From Symsagittifera roscoffensis (Eukaryota > Xenacoelomorpha > Acoela > Convolutidae), in NCBI RefSeq assembly GCF_963678635.1, contig NC_087068.1:29452318-29516317 (forward strand): a DNA stretch of 64,000 nt, read 5' to 3'. This document shows, piece by piece, positions 24,701 to 36,029 of the stretch (position 1 is the first letter of the stretch; each line of letters opens with the position of its first letter). The notes below the pieces were generated by a model, which was not told the origin of the DNA, did no database searches, and saw only the letters and a list, made by a program, of their open reading frames with translations. The translations under genes were made by a program, and so were the position numbers.

Positions 24701-25740
24701 ATTTTTACATAACAGAAAATCCACCATCGCTGGAGTACTTGGGAATCCATTTCCAAACAATACAATTAATTCGCCAAATAAATTTTCTATCTCTTCCCCA
24801 GAACAGCCTACAAAAAAATTCAAACATGAAGAGTCTCACTCACGAGAAGGTCTTCGACGTAAAGTCGCCAGAGTTTATTTTCGCAAACTGAAGATCGACT
24901 TTTGCAAACTGAAGGATTAGAGACCGGTTTTTCAAAGTCTTCCTTGTAGAACAGAAAAAGAGGACTAAGAATCAATTTCAGGGTTATACAATAAAAATTG
25001 TTTCAAGAACTATTACATAATATGAAGAGTTTTTACAAGATTAGAAACAAACGAGTAGTTATGCGATAACTCCGAGTTTAATTAAACGTAAGCAGAAGAC
25101 AAAAAACATTTGAAGCAAAAACATTCCAAAGATTGGATTATAAGTTATCCAAAAAGAAACCAAGGGTCATGCAAAGAGAAAAAATGATTAATCTTAATCA
25201 AAGAAGAAATTAGGTAATTTAAACGAAAGAAAAGAACCCTTTTGTAGAAAAAGCAAAGACGGGTACAATTGAAAGAATAAGAATGAACTCCTGTACTTGC
25301 TTAAATTAACTGATAACAAGTAGTTAAGCAAGGATAGCCTGTTGCTGTGCAAGTATCACAGAATATTCCGACCATATTTTAAAAAAAATTACACAAAAAA
25401 AAAGTTTTTTTTTTCAAATTGAGTCCTCTTTTGTTTTTGGTGAGATGACTGAACTAATGAAAGCCTAACTAATCTATAGTAAAAAAATAAAGGACATCTG
25501 ACAACAGTTTTTCTCATACAAAAATTTTTAAAAAACTCAAAAAAATTGTTCAAAAAATATTCGAAAATTATTCGAAAACGTTTTTGGAAACTTCTTAATG
25601 TTGTTCGAATCACGAATGAAATCCCATCGCTGATCATTCCAGTTTGGGGTGCTTTGATCGAAAACGAGTAATAAATTGACTAACCCAATTGAATGACAAT
25701 TTACCACCCGGTAAAAAGAAAAATTAAAAGCATTGTAGGG
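24701..25740. other. AT-rich sequence with one dispersed-repeat copy
   Basis: No gene is supported. A copy of the short dispersed repeat (AAGGATAGCCTGTTGCTGTG, then a CAAGTATCACAG end) lies at 25325-25377. Small overlapping ORFs near 24663-24920 have no recognisable domain. Confidence 0.45.
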
Positions 25741-26430
25741 CCGTAGATGCAAACCACGAACTCGCTAAGCGCAGCCCTCAACAAGGTCAGAGGATGACTC
25801 CAGGCGACATCCCTAGCGATAATCACATCTTTGTCAACTCACACTCAGGAGGAGCAAAACTACAGCCGTTTTTCCGTTGTCAGCATCTTTCGCTCTACAA
25901 GCTGGTTCGCGGTAGTGTCTTGTCGCAGTCAAAAACCATCAAATTCAAGTTTAATGTGGGGTTAGATCCTTATCAAGTGTGACCGGGTCAAAAAACGGAA
26001 GGACGTTATGAGCATTACTATAAAATCAGTGTGATGAGGCGACGGATTTGAATTTCGTTACTGCGCTAAAGTTCTGCAGCATGGTGGGTTTAAAAGAATC
26101 ACCGGTATATCTTGAACAAGGGCATCCAGATGGTCACGTCTATCAGACTCAAAATGTTTCCAGGAGCGCTGCAAATTGAAAAGAACATCGGCGGGTGGCG
26201 AGAGGCCACAGAGAACGAGATCGAGGTATAGTTTGAACTACCAAAGACCAGCCGGTAGAAAATATCCGGTGAGATCCGGTTTAAATGTGTGAACTGCCAG
26301 TATTTCTGACCGGTTATTCTACTTGCCAACCAGTGGCAAGCGCAGAAATTTTTCAAAAATCAGGCCAAGAAGACGACAGCAGTGAAGGGTCGAGCAGCGA
26401 TGAAACGATGGATGGAGAAACGAGGTAATG
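25741..26430 (+). other. Locally GC-richer, coding-like but broken segment of unknown origin
   Basis: Composition rises clearly above the flanks. The frame from 25794 gives 62 codons, including DNHIFVNSHSGGAKLQPFF. A different frame at about 26120-26400 reads RLKMFPGALQIEKNIGGW, then RFKCVNCQYF after two stops, then a lysine/arginine-rich tail near 26370. This looks like an old protein-coding insertion with stops and a frameshift. I do not recognise the family; a CX2C pair is the only motif. Confidence 0.35.
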
Positions 26431-26775
26431 TTGATTCTCCATGAAGAAAAACAGAAATTTTTTGAGATGATAATTGTTGTTTGAGCGGTGTAGAGATTAA
26501 GTGCACTAGCGGTTTGAAATTTTTTTCTTTATTCAGGCCTAAATGTAATACAAGCATGATAGCTTCTAATTTTTTGTTTCTTTTAAATTCAAACAGGTTG
26601 AGTTTTCTTTTTGTGGCAGCCAGCTAAACTCTGGGTAAATTCCCTCAAAAAAGTGATTACCCTATCTTTTTTTCTAGCCTTGATGTGTCTTAGTTCTACT
26701 GTCCACAACAACAACCTTTTAGTCGGAAAACAAAACAGTTGATTGAGCAACTGTAAGTTAAGTTTAACTGATCGG

Positions 26776-27800
26776 TTCTCAAGACTGTTTCCTCATCAAG
26801 CCATTTAAAAAAAACTCCAATTTTCGACTGATAGTAAGAATCAACAAGTGTATTTTATCAAGGTCACGTTCGCACTGTAAGAATTTTATGACAATTTTGA
26901 AAAAAACAGTGATGATGGTAGTACAATACCAGTTCCAGAACGATGTAAGTTGAGGCGAGGTTGATAGACTAAGCACCAACTGGCTAAATATGTTCGAATT
27001 AACAAATCCTTCCCGTTGGAATTAGTACATCGGACTATAAACGAATGTTCTGACTGAACAAATGCAGTCATGATGGTCGTGAAGGGAGTCACTTGAAATT
27101 CTTGCATGACAGAAACGACGAGAAGCCGGGTACTTCAAGATAAATCTAGATGGTTGGTTCGCGAAACTGTTTCCTGACCAAGCTTCTTAAAAAAAATCAA
27201 TTGTTGACCGACAATAAGTGTCAGCACATGTACTTCATCGAATCACAACACCTTTGTGAGGTTTTTTGACAATTTTGAAAAAGCAGTGATGAAGGTAGCA
27301 GTACATTGCCATTTTCAGAACGATGTAGATTGAGATGAGGTAAAAAAAAATGATTTTGGTGCAATTTATAAACCACTATTTGATGATTTCTCTGAATTTC
27401 AAAAGGGGCATTGACTGAAGTTGCGGTAAAATAAGCCGTTCTGCCACGTCAAACATGCCCAGAAATACAGGAATTTTATGTGCAAAATAAGAGATAAACC
27501 AAAGTGATGGCCGTAGGAGGGAAGGAGATTTTTTGAAGGAATCAAAAATTTATAATGGTGGATTTTCAGTGTCAAGAAAGGCGTTTTTGTGGCAAACAGT
27601 GACGATCTCTGTGGATACACTGATGTGGGCAGTCAGGTGGATGGAGGATCATGAGAGTTGGAGGATAATTTCAAGTTTATTCGAAAAAGTTTGTTTACTG
27701 ACAGTGAGTGTCAGCAAATTTATTCTATGCAAATCATCTTCTCACTGCGAAGTTTTACAGTTTAATGCGGTTTACAGAATAATGTAACTTGAGATGAGGT
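26776..27800 (+). repeat. Three diverged tandem repeats of about 0.38-0.49 kb
   Basis: Units begin near 26776, 27160 and 27655. Each contains a GACTGTTTCCT-like start (diverged in the third), a TGACAATTTTGAAAAA-like block and a close GATGTAAGTTGAGGCGAGG or its variants (GATGTAGATTGAGATGAGG, AATGTAACTTGAGATGAGG). The third is the most diverged. No coding function is visible. Confidence 0.6.
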
Positions 27801-27949
27801 AGATAGAATTGGTTGCGGCGCATTTTTAAAGTTTTGTTGGATTGCACTGAACCACTTTTCTGATAAGTTCTCTTTACTCGAAAAACCAAAAAGAACATTG
27901 ACTGGACTTCAAAAAAATGGTCACTCTGGCATCCCGGGATGACCGAAAC

Positions 27950-28085
27950 TTCTTATCATACAATTTCCATATATGAGAAACTTCTTTTAATACAAATCCA
28001 TACGTACAGAAAATTGTACAAAATCTCTATGATAAACTTTTTTCCATATATGAAAATTGTATGATAGGTGTTTTTCCATAAACCA
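27950..28085. repeat. Short inverted repeat around CTTATCATACAATTT
   Basis: CTTATCATACAATTTCCATA near 27953 is reversed as TATATGAAAATTGTATGATA near 28055, giving an imperfect hairpin of about 30-bp arms. The single motif TTGTATGATAAGCATTTTT recurs at about 28598, 28735 and 28770, so this is a small local repeat family. Confidence 0.55.
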
Positions 28086-31000
28086 AAAAGTTTGATTTTT
28101 TCTTTCTAAATTTATTTTCTGAAAAAATTTCGGTTGTGTTTGCAACCGAACACAAGTAACAAAGACCTTAGTTACTCAAAGCACCAAAAGTTGGACGGTC
28201 TTTGCATTTACAATGCATAGAAAATGACCTAAGTTCGGCTGTCTTTCACTTTTGATATAACAAAAGTAACAAACTTTTAATTTTTGGCAAAATTTTTCAA
28301 TGGTGGTTATTTAAAATTTTTGAATTTTCAAAGTATCGGACATTGATCATGGTATATATAAACACCCCCATACAAAAGAAATAAGAATTGTCAGCGTTTT
28401 TTGAAAAAAAAAAATTTAAGTCAAAAGAAAATAAAAGCCAATATTATCGTATCCAGGACTACGTTATGCACATAAAAATTAAATTTTGCTTGCAAAAATT
28501 TTTTTTGGAAAACTTTTTGTTTGCGTACAAAATTCGATTTGCGGTTGAAAAAAATCAAAAAAAATTTTGAGCCAAATTTCGAAAATTATATATGGGAATT
28601 GTATGATAAGCATTTTTTTCAAAAAAGGAAAACCTCGGTTTCTTATTACCAGACTGTTTTATTAGAATCAAACAGCCACAGAAATAAGTTTACATCTTTT
28701 TTCAACCATTTTTAGACATTGTATGAAAATTGAATGACAAGCATTTTTCCACACACTTGATGTATGGAATTGTATGATAAGCATTTTCGGTGTATGGAGG
28801 TCAACCCGGGATATTAGCTCAGAAATAATTAGTTTTGCAAATATAACCAATTTTGTAAAGGGAGAAACAAATAAGAGTTAATCTTTCAGAAAATCTAAGA
28901 CAAAAATATGTAGAAGCCAAAGATTAGTTATGTGGAACAATTTTCCTTCTCAGAAACGATAGAAAAAGACATTTTAGAAGCAAAAACAAAAAAAAAACTT
29001 TACCATTTTGGTATACGATGAAAATCAGAGAAGTTACATTTCTTGATTGTAACAGGTGTAAAACCCAACTGCTAGCTCTGCAATCGCTTTAATAGCTGGA
29101 GATGATCAGTTGCTTTCAATGCACTGATACGAACCATTCAAAAAAGTGTCGACGTTATATTCTGAACTGTCAAGTTGAAGATTTTGGAGCAAGATTTTTT
29201 TTAAAAATCAATCGGTGCTAGTTAGCTACTGTGATGTCCTCTTTATACTTATTTGATTTCATTCAAAGAAACACCCTATTCCTGGTTTAAAAAACATCAA
29301 AACACTAAAGTTAGAAAAATTGGTTTAAAAAAACAGATCGGTTACATGTAGTAAATTAGATAAAAATAACAAGTTAGTTGCTAAATAGTTTTTTCAATGA
29401 AACTTACAAATTCTTGTGTCACTAATATCAAAAAAAAAGTAGTAGCAAAAGTGCAAACTGGAAAAAACTTGAAATGCTGTTAGGAACAAATCATGTTTGG
29501 AAGTCTACTAGAAAAACGGAAGCAAGCGATGAGTTAGACAGGTACTTAAAATGTTTCTATTTCAAACTTGTCTTGAACAGTGAGGCAAATAACTTGAATT
29601 CCCGTGCGTTTACTGGCAAAAAATGTCCATGTTGGACAGAAACAAAAATGCGGAGGAGCAAAAGAGTATTCGTAGTCAAATACATATTGCTTTATGCGAT
29701 GATTTTTTCTTCAACCACCTGTCAGTACGGTTGAGGTACTTGTAAAAGCTTTCAGTTTTTTTGAAAGTGGTAGATATGAAAGCAAACACGTTCCCATTAA
29801 TTTTTTATTTAAATTTCAATAAATTACTTGATTTTACGCTGCGCAGCAAAAAATTTTAGATTTGACGCGAAAAACTTTTGTTTTAAAACTCAATTTATTT
29901 GCTTCTGTAGAATATACTTTGAATTTGCTCATTTTTCTGTATGAAAACTTGCAAATAATAACCTCGATAAATTTTTAAAAAGGGCTAGTGCAAGCAAAAG
30001 CAATGTAGTTGAAGTCCATTTGTATCTATTTGTCTCTTTAATAGCAAATTTAATAGCATTTATCTATTTCTGTAAAATTTGTTTGACTTGACTTTCACAT
30101 AAAAGTTTCAAATCAAGAACAAAACTGAATTTTTGCATTCCATTTTACTTTTCAATTTTCGAATCAAATGTAAAAAACAATCTTTTTTTCTTTTCTGATT
30201 GCTAAAACTTTTCCGATTAACAGTTTGAAACTCTGTTGTCAATGCTTCAAATGCTTTGAATCTCGGCAAAAAATTACAAATTCCTGTGAAAAATTTTTTA
30301 AACTTCAAGCTGTATTTTGAAGGCGATTTGAGACATAACCATAAACTTGCCCACAATTGAAAATTGAAAAGGCAGAAAATGAATTCTCAGAAACGATGAA
30401 AAAAAACTTAGGAGCAAAATCAAGAACAAAACTAGACAGTTTTGGTATAAGATGAAAATCAATCGAAGAAAATATGCTTTTCTTGATTGAAACAGATGAA
30501 ACAATCCAAATGTTAGCTCTGCAATTGTTTTAATAGCTGGCAATGCTCGTTTGGTCTTCTAGGGCCTGATCCGAACCATTCAAAAAAGTTTCGACGTTAT
30601 CTCCTGAACAGCCAAGTTGAAAGTTTCGGAACAAGTATTTTTCATAACCAATCGGTGCAATTTAGGTACTGTGATGTCCTCAACAGACTGATTCAGTTCC
30701 ATCCAAAAAACACTCCATTCTTGGTAAAAACAATTGCACCATCGTTACAGAAAAGTTAGAAAAAATTGGTTCAAGAAACTGATCGGTTGCATGAAGGTAA
30801 TAGCGAAATACTTAGTTGCGAAATACAAGTTAGTTGCGAAATAGTGTTTTCAATAAAAGTTACAAAACTATTGCCTCAGTTATATCAAAAAAGTAGAAGT
30901 GATAGTGCAAACTGGTAAAGTCTTTAAAATGCTGTTAAGAACAAATCATGTATACAAATCCATTAGAAAAACGGAATAGAGCGCTGAATTAGAAACGTAC

Positions 31001-33487
31001 TTATAATAGGTTTGTTTCAAATTTTCTTGAACATTGAGGTGAATATCGTGAATTCCCATAACCTCACTGGCAATGAGTTCTGAAAAAACTGCAGACATGC
31101 GGTCGAATACTAATTGCGATCTAAGATGATTTTTTTCTACCTTGTTTCTCTTAGAACTGTTAAAGCATTTGCAAATCAAATTTGAGATAAAAAACACTTA
31201 CATATCAGTTCAATTCCTTTTTCGTTATCAAAAAACAACTTGATTTTATGCTGCGCAGCAGAAGATTAACTGCTTTAACTGTTTCTGGAGAAAAAAACTT
31301 GAATTTGCTCATTTTGCTGTAAAAAAACTTGCAGTAAGTAGTTATGATAAACTTAAACAAAGAACTAAGGCAAACAAAGGCTAAGTAGTTGATGTCCAAT
31401 CGTATCTTTTATCTGGTTTGCTTGAAAACTTTACAACGAAAAATGTTGCACTTAACTTTCAAATAGCAATTTGAAATCAAGATGCAAAACAAAGTTTTTG
31501 CATTTCAATTTTCTTTTTACGTTTCCCATTTCCAATTTTAAAAAAGTTTCCGACTAAAATTTTTAGATCAAATTATTGATGCTTCAAAATGAGCTAATTC
31601 TTGGTAAAAAAACTATAAATTTTTGCAGGATGTTTTTGGATTCTACTGCTCAACTTTGTTTTGAATAAATAATTGAAAACCATACTATCATTTGCTCAAA
31701 TATATAAAAGCAAAGCTCAATTTTAGGGAAGTTTTTCTCAGAAACGATAAAAAAGACCAAATTACGAGCGAAAATAATTTAAAAAACTAGACCGCTCTGG
31801 TTTTGTTTTAATAGCTGGGAAAGATCAGTTGCTTCCCTAGGGATTGATCCGAACAATTCAAAACTTTTCGACGTTATCTCCTGAAATAATCAAAATATAG
31901 ACTAGTTACATATTTTTCAGTGAAAGTGAAAAAACTATTGCATCACTAATACCTTAAGAGTAGAAGTGATGGTGTAAACTTGAAAACATTCAAATACTGG
32001 TAAGAACAAATGAGGTAATCAATTTTTCTTGAAAAATGGAAGCGAGCGATGTATTAGTAAGCGTAAAGGAAATAGATCTACTTTGAATTTCTCTTGAAAC
32101 TTGAGGTGAACATCTTGAACATCCGTAAACTTACTGGCAAAGATTTTTGAAAAGAAACTGCAGAAAAGCAGTCGGATGCTACATTTTGCGATGATTTTTT
32201 CTACCACTTTCTGTCAGTACTGTTGAATCATTCGCAAGAAAAACTTTCATTTTTTAAGTTACCAGTATGAAAACAATTACATATCAGTCAAATTCATATT
32301 TAATTTTCAATAAAACTTGATTTTATGCTATTAGCAACAAATTTTATTTTGGAAATGCAAAACTTTTGTTTTAAATTTCAGTTTTACTGCGTTTGTAGAA
32401 TATACGTTGAATTTGCTGATTTTAAAAAAAATTTTGCAGAAGGTAATTATGATAAATTTAAACTAAGAACTGAGGCAAACAAAAGCCAATCAATTGATGT
32501 CCAACCGCTTCTTTTTTGTGGTTTGCTTGGAATCATATCTGCAAACAATTTTGTAAATGACTTTCAAATAGCAATTTCCGAATCAAGAATCAAAATTAAG
32601 TTTTGCATTTCATTTTTTTTACGCAACGACTCAGACTAAAAAACAATGAGTTTCCCTTTTCCGATTACTATAAATTTTCTACTAAAATTTTGAGATTTAT
32701 TTATCAATGCTTCAAAAAAAATTGACTCTCTGAAAAAACATATAAAATCCTGCAAAACATTCTGGATTTTACTGCTCAAACTATCTTTTGAACACATAAT
32801 TGAAACAACGTACCATTATTTACCCAAATATGAAGAAGAAAATTTCATCTTTTTTGAAATTTTTTTCTCAGTAACAAAAAAAGACCAATTTTGAAGCAAA
32901 AATAAGAAAAAAAACTAGACAGCTCTGAGATAAGATGAACCTCCATCGCAGAAAATCACCAAAACTTCAATTCTTGACTGTAACAGATGTAACAACCCAA
33001 CTGTTAGCTCTGCAATTGTGTTCAAAGCTGGGTCTGATTCGAACCATTCAAAAAGTTTCAACATTATCACCTGAAATAATCAAAATATAGACTGGTTACA
33101 AGTGGTAAATTAGCCCAAAAACCAATAACTTTGAAAAACATTTTTTCATTGATAGTGAAAAATCTATTGCATCATTATTATCTTAAGAGTAGAAGTGATA
33201 GCGTATACTTGAAAAAACTCAAATATTGGTGAGAACAAATGATGTATTCAATTTTTCTTGAAAAATGGAAGCGAGCGAAGTAAGCGTAAATGAAATAGAT
33301 CTACTTTGAATTTCTTGAACATCTTGAACTCCCGTAAAATTACTGGCAAAGAGTTTTGAAAAGAAACTGCAGACAAGCAGTCGGATACTACATTCTGCGA
33401 TGATTTTTTCTACCAATTTCTGTCAGTACTAATAAATCATTCGTAAAAAAAACTTTCATTTTTTAAATTACCGGTGTGAAAACAATT

Positions 33488-33867
33488 ACAGCGGGTTTCT
33501 GGTTTTTCCTAGCTGTCTGTTAGTAGGAGAAAGAAAGCTGGCGATACGAGATACGAGATTCCTGCCCAAGTAGTGCATGAGCTATGCTCATCGGTCTAAG
33601 CCAAAGACCTCGGTCTAAGCCAGAGACCTTTTAAGTTATCCCTGTGGGTTATCTATGATGACCCTGGGCCAACGAGTGGGATTGAATAGGAGTGGTGCCC
33701 CTATAGGATCCAAGCTGGTCACGTAAGGTGGGATGTCGTATGCACTACACGCTCCCTTTAAGTGACCAGGTAGCAAGAGTATCCGACTCATCTCAGCATG
33801 GCTAGGATAAGCTACGGGACGCACTGTGTGCGTCGGGGTCCGCTGAGATATATATATACATATCAGT
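33488..33867. repeat. Left terminal direct repeat of the TRIM-like element
   Basis: It begins ACAGCGGGTTTCTGG and ends TATATACATATCAGT. It contains a self-repeated GGTCTAAGCCAAAGACCT / GGTCTAAGCCAGAGACCT pair, a small internal tandem repeat that is also a hairpin former. Confidence 0.8.
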
Positions 33868-34414
33868 GGGATGTATTAGTGTGGCACCTCCTCGAGTGGT
33901 GTAGTCCTTTGCGGTGTGGTCCGCAGTAATCGGATCTACCCCGGTGCATCCTGGGGAATTGGTCTGAGCTTTTGAACTGTCGGGTAGGTATTTGTATTTC
34001 CTGTCTGCCTGCGCGTTATACTGTGTGGAGTTTGCAGTATAACACCGACGGTTCATCAAACGAGGCCAATTCTGCTAACATCACACGCCGCATTGCCCAG
34101 TGCTTAGAGACGTAGGTGCGAACCAAGGGGAGCGTTGCTTCGGCAAATGTGAGCCTTGGGGGATACCCGACATCTTTGTGTTTGCGCATGCCCCTCCTGT
34201 CATTGGTCTAACCAGTGGCGGGTTTCCCGTACGTCTATCGACACTTTGTACGGCTCCGTGTTCGGCGGAGGTCTATGCTTGCATAGTCGTGTAAAAACCC
34301 TTCTGTTTAAAGGAGTTTTAGGGATACTCTTCCCTCAAAGCGGTAGCTATGTTCTATAACTACCTGCGATTGTAAAGGATCTTAAGTTGCCGGTTAGTAT
34401 GGACCCGAAAGCTG

Positions 34415-34787
34415 ACAGCGGGTTTCTGGTTTTTCCTAGCTGTCTGTTAGTAGGAGAAAGAAAGCTGGCGATACGAGATTCCTGCCCAAGTAGTGCATGA
34501 GCTATGCTCATCGGTCTAAGCCAAAGACCTCGGTCTAAGCCAGAGACCTTTTAAGTTATCCCTGTGGGTTATCTATGATGACCCTGGGCCAACGAGTGGG
34601 ATTGAATAGGAGTGGTGCCCCTATAGGATCCAAGCTGGTCACGTAAGGTGGGATGTCGTATGCACTACACGCTCCCTTTAAGTGACCAGGTAGCAAGAGT
34701 ATCCGACTCATCTCAGCATGGCTAGGATAAGCTACGTGACGCACTGTGTGCGTCGGGGTCCGCTGAGATATATATATACATATCAGT
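34415..34787. repeat. Right terminal direct repeat of the TRIM-like element
   Basis: Nearly identical to 33488-33867. Its last bases merge with the host sequence ATATCAGTCAAATTC, which is also found at the empty site in the third megasatellite unit. Confidence 0.8.
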
Positions 34788-35345
34788 CAAATTCTTATTT
34801 CATTTTCAATAAAACTTGATTTTATGCTAGTAGCAACAAGCTTTAGATTGGAAATGAAGAACTTTTGTTTTGAATTTCAGTTTTACTGCCTCTGTAGAAT
34901 AAACTTTGAATTTGCTGATGTTACTAGAAAAAATCTTGCAGAAGGTAATTATGATTAATTTAAACAAAAAAATGAAGCAAACAGAAGCCAACCATTTGAT
35001 GTCCAATCGCATATTTTTTCTGGTTTGCTTGAAATCAAATCAGCGAAAACTTTTGTACTTGACTTTCAAATAGCAATTTTGAATCGAGAATCAAATCTAA
35101 ATTTTGCATTTCATTTTTCTTTTTACGTAACGACTCAGACTAAAACAGAATGAGTTTCCCTTTCCCAATTATTATCAATTTTCCGACTAAAAAATTGAAA
35201 TTTAATTATCAATGCTTCAAAACGAATTGACTCTCCGAAAAAGTATCTAATTTCCTGCGAGAAATTTTTGGTTTTACTGCGCAAACTGTCTTTTGAACAC
35301 ATTTTTGAAACAAGTATCATCATTTACTCAAATATGTAGAAAAAC

Positions 35346-35970
35346 TTTACCGTCAACGCATTAAATAACTTTGACAATCATGCAAACGCCTTGACAGGTG
35401 GGAGAAAACTTCACTTCATAAAATGTTAGATGAAGCTGACAAAAATTGCGAAAATCCGCAATCTTGTTGAAATCAATTTTTATCCAGATAAGTTATAGAA
35501 ACGGGGCAACACGGGAATATCAAAAAAAATCGAACATTTAGAAATAGTTGGTTGATAAATCCTTCCTTGATAAACTTTTTCGATTCAAATTGTAATAATT
35601 ATCACAAAAGTCTGCGAGATCGACTTTGAGTATGAATACTAAAGCGTTCATAGATAATTCGAGTTTTCAAATTAAATTATAGTCAATCCTCGTTTTATTC
35701 CCAGAAAACCTGTGTTGTGGTGATCCTACAATTGAAACCAGCGGACTTTCTGGGAGTCGGTAAAAGAAGCAAATACACAATTGATAATGTACCAGCAAGA
35801 CCAACTATCAAATCTGATCCAATTTCTCAACCATGAAGGTTTTAAGCAAAATTTTTGTACAGTGTTCAATGTTTTTCTTCATCTTGGCGCAGCTTAAGGG
35901 TATAAAAGGGATTTTGACTCGACTTTAGGGGACTGAATTAACCCATAATAAGCGGCTAGTTGGAAATTTT
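35346..35970. other. AT-rich spacer between megasatellite and Penelope-like copy 1
   Basis: No gene recognised. It may include the untranslated 5' part of the Penelope-like element, whose 5' boundary I cannot place. Confidence 0.4.
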
Positions 35971-36029
35971 TAGTGATATGAGGAATGAAATCTACGAGAA
36001 CAGGTGATCGGATACATTAGATTCAAATC

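Larger units (their letters stand above)
33488..34787. mobile_element. Young repeat-unique-repeat (TRIM-like) element
   Basis: Two direct repeats, 33488-33867 and 34415-34787, flank 547 bp of unique sequence. They differ essentially by a 7-bp internal duplication (ACGAGAT) and one G/T change, so the insertion is young. GC content is far above the host DNA. It interrupts the fourth megasatellite unit exactly at AATTAC/ATATCAGT, as shown by the uninterrupted third unit. Both repeats end in TATATACATATCAGT, so the element end matches the target over about 11 bp. No RT, transposase or standard TG...CA ends are seen. It could be a terminal-repeat miniature retroelement or a head-to-tail insertion of a circular or tandem element. 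Confidence 0.75.
28940..35345 (+). repeat. Megasatellite: four large tandem units
   Basis: Units start at about 28940, 30376, 31726 and 32856. Shared landmarks recur in order: GAAACGAT plus AAAAAGAC, then AAAACTAGAC...TCTG, TTTAATAGCTGG, CCTGAA...TCAA, TCTGTCAGTACT, and CTTGATTTTATGCT plus an AGCAACAA-like run. Unit length falls from about 1.43 kb to 1.35, 1.13 and 1.19 kb (the last after removing the inserted element at 33488-34787). Units are substantially diverged and carry no coding evidence. Confidence 0.8.

Noticed and set aside
33780-33820. Possible hammerhead core on the minus strand of the TRIM-like repeat (CTGAGATGAGTC), which would make it a retrozyme
   Set aside because: The core needs CTGANGA; this has an extra base and no matching GAAA with stems.
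33636-34744. Two nearly identical 62-codon minus-strand frames (33824-33636 and 34744-34556)
   Set aside because: They are identical because they lie in the two near-identical terminal repeats of one young element, so identity is not evidence of selection.
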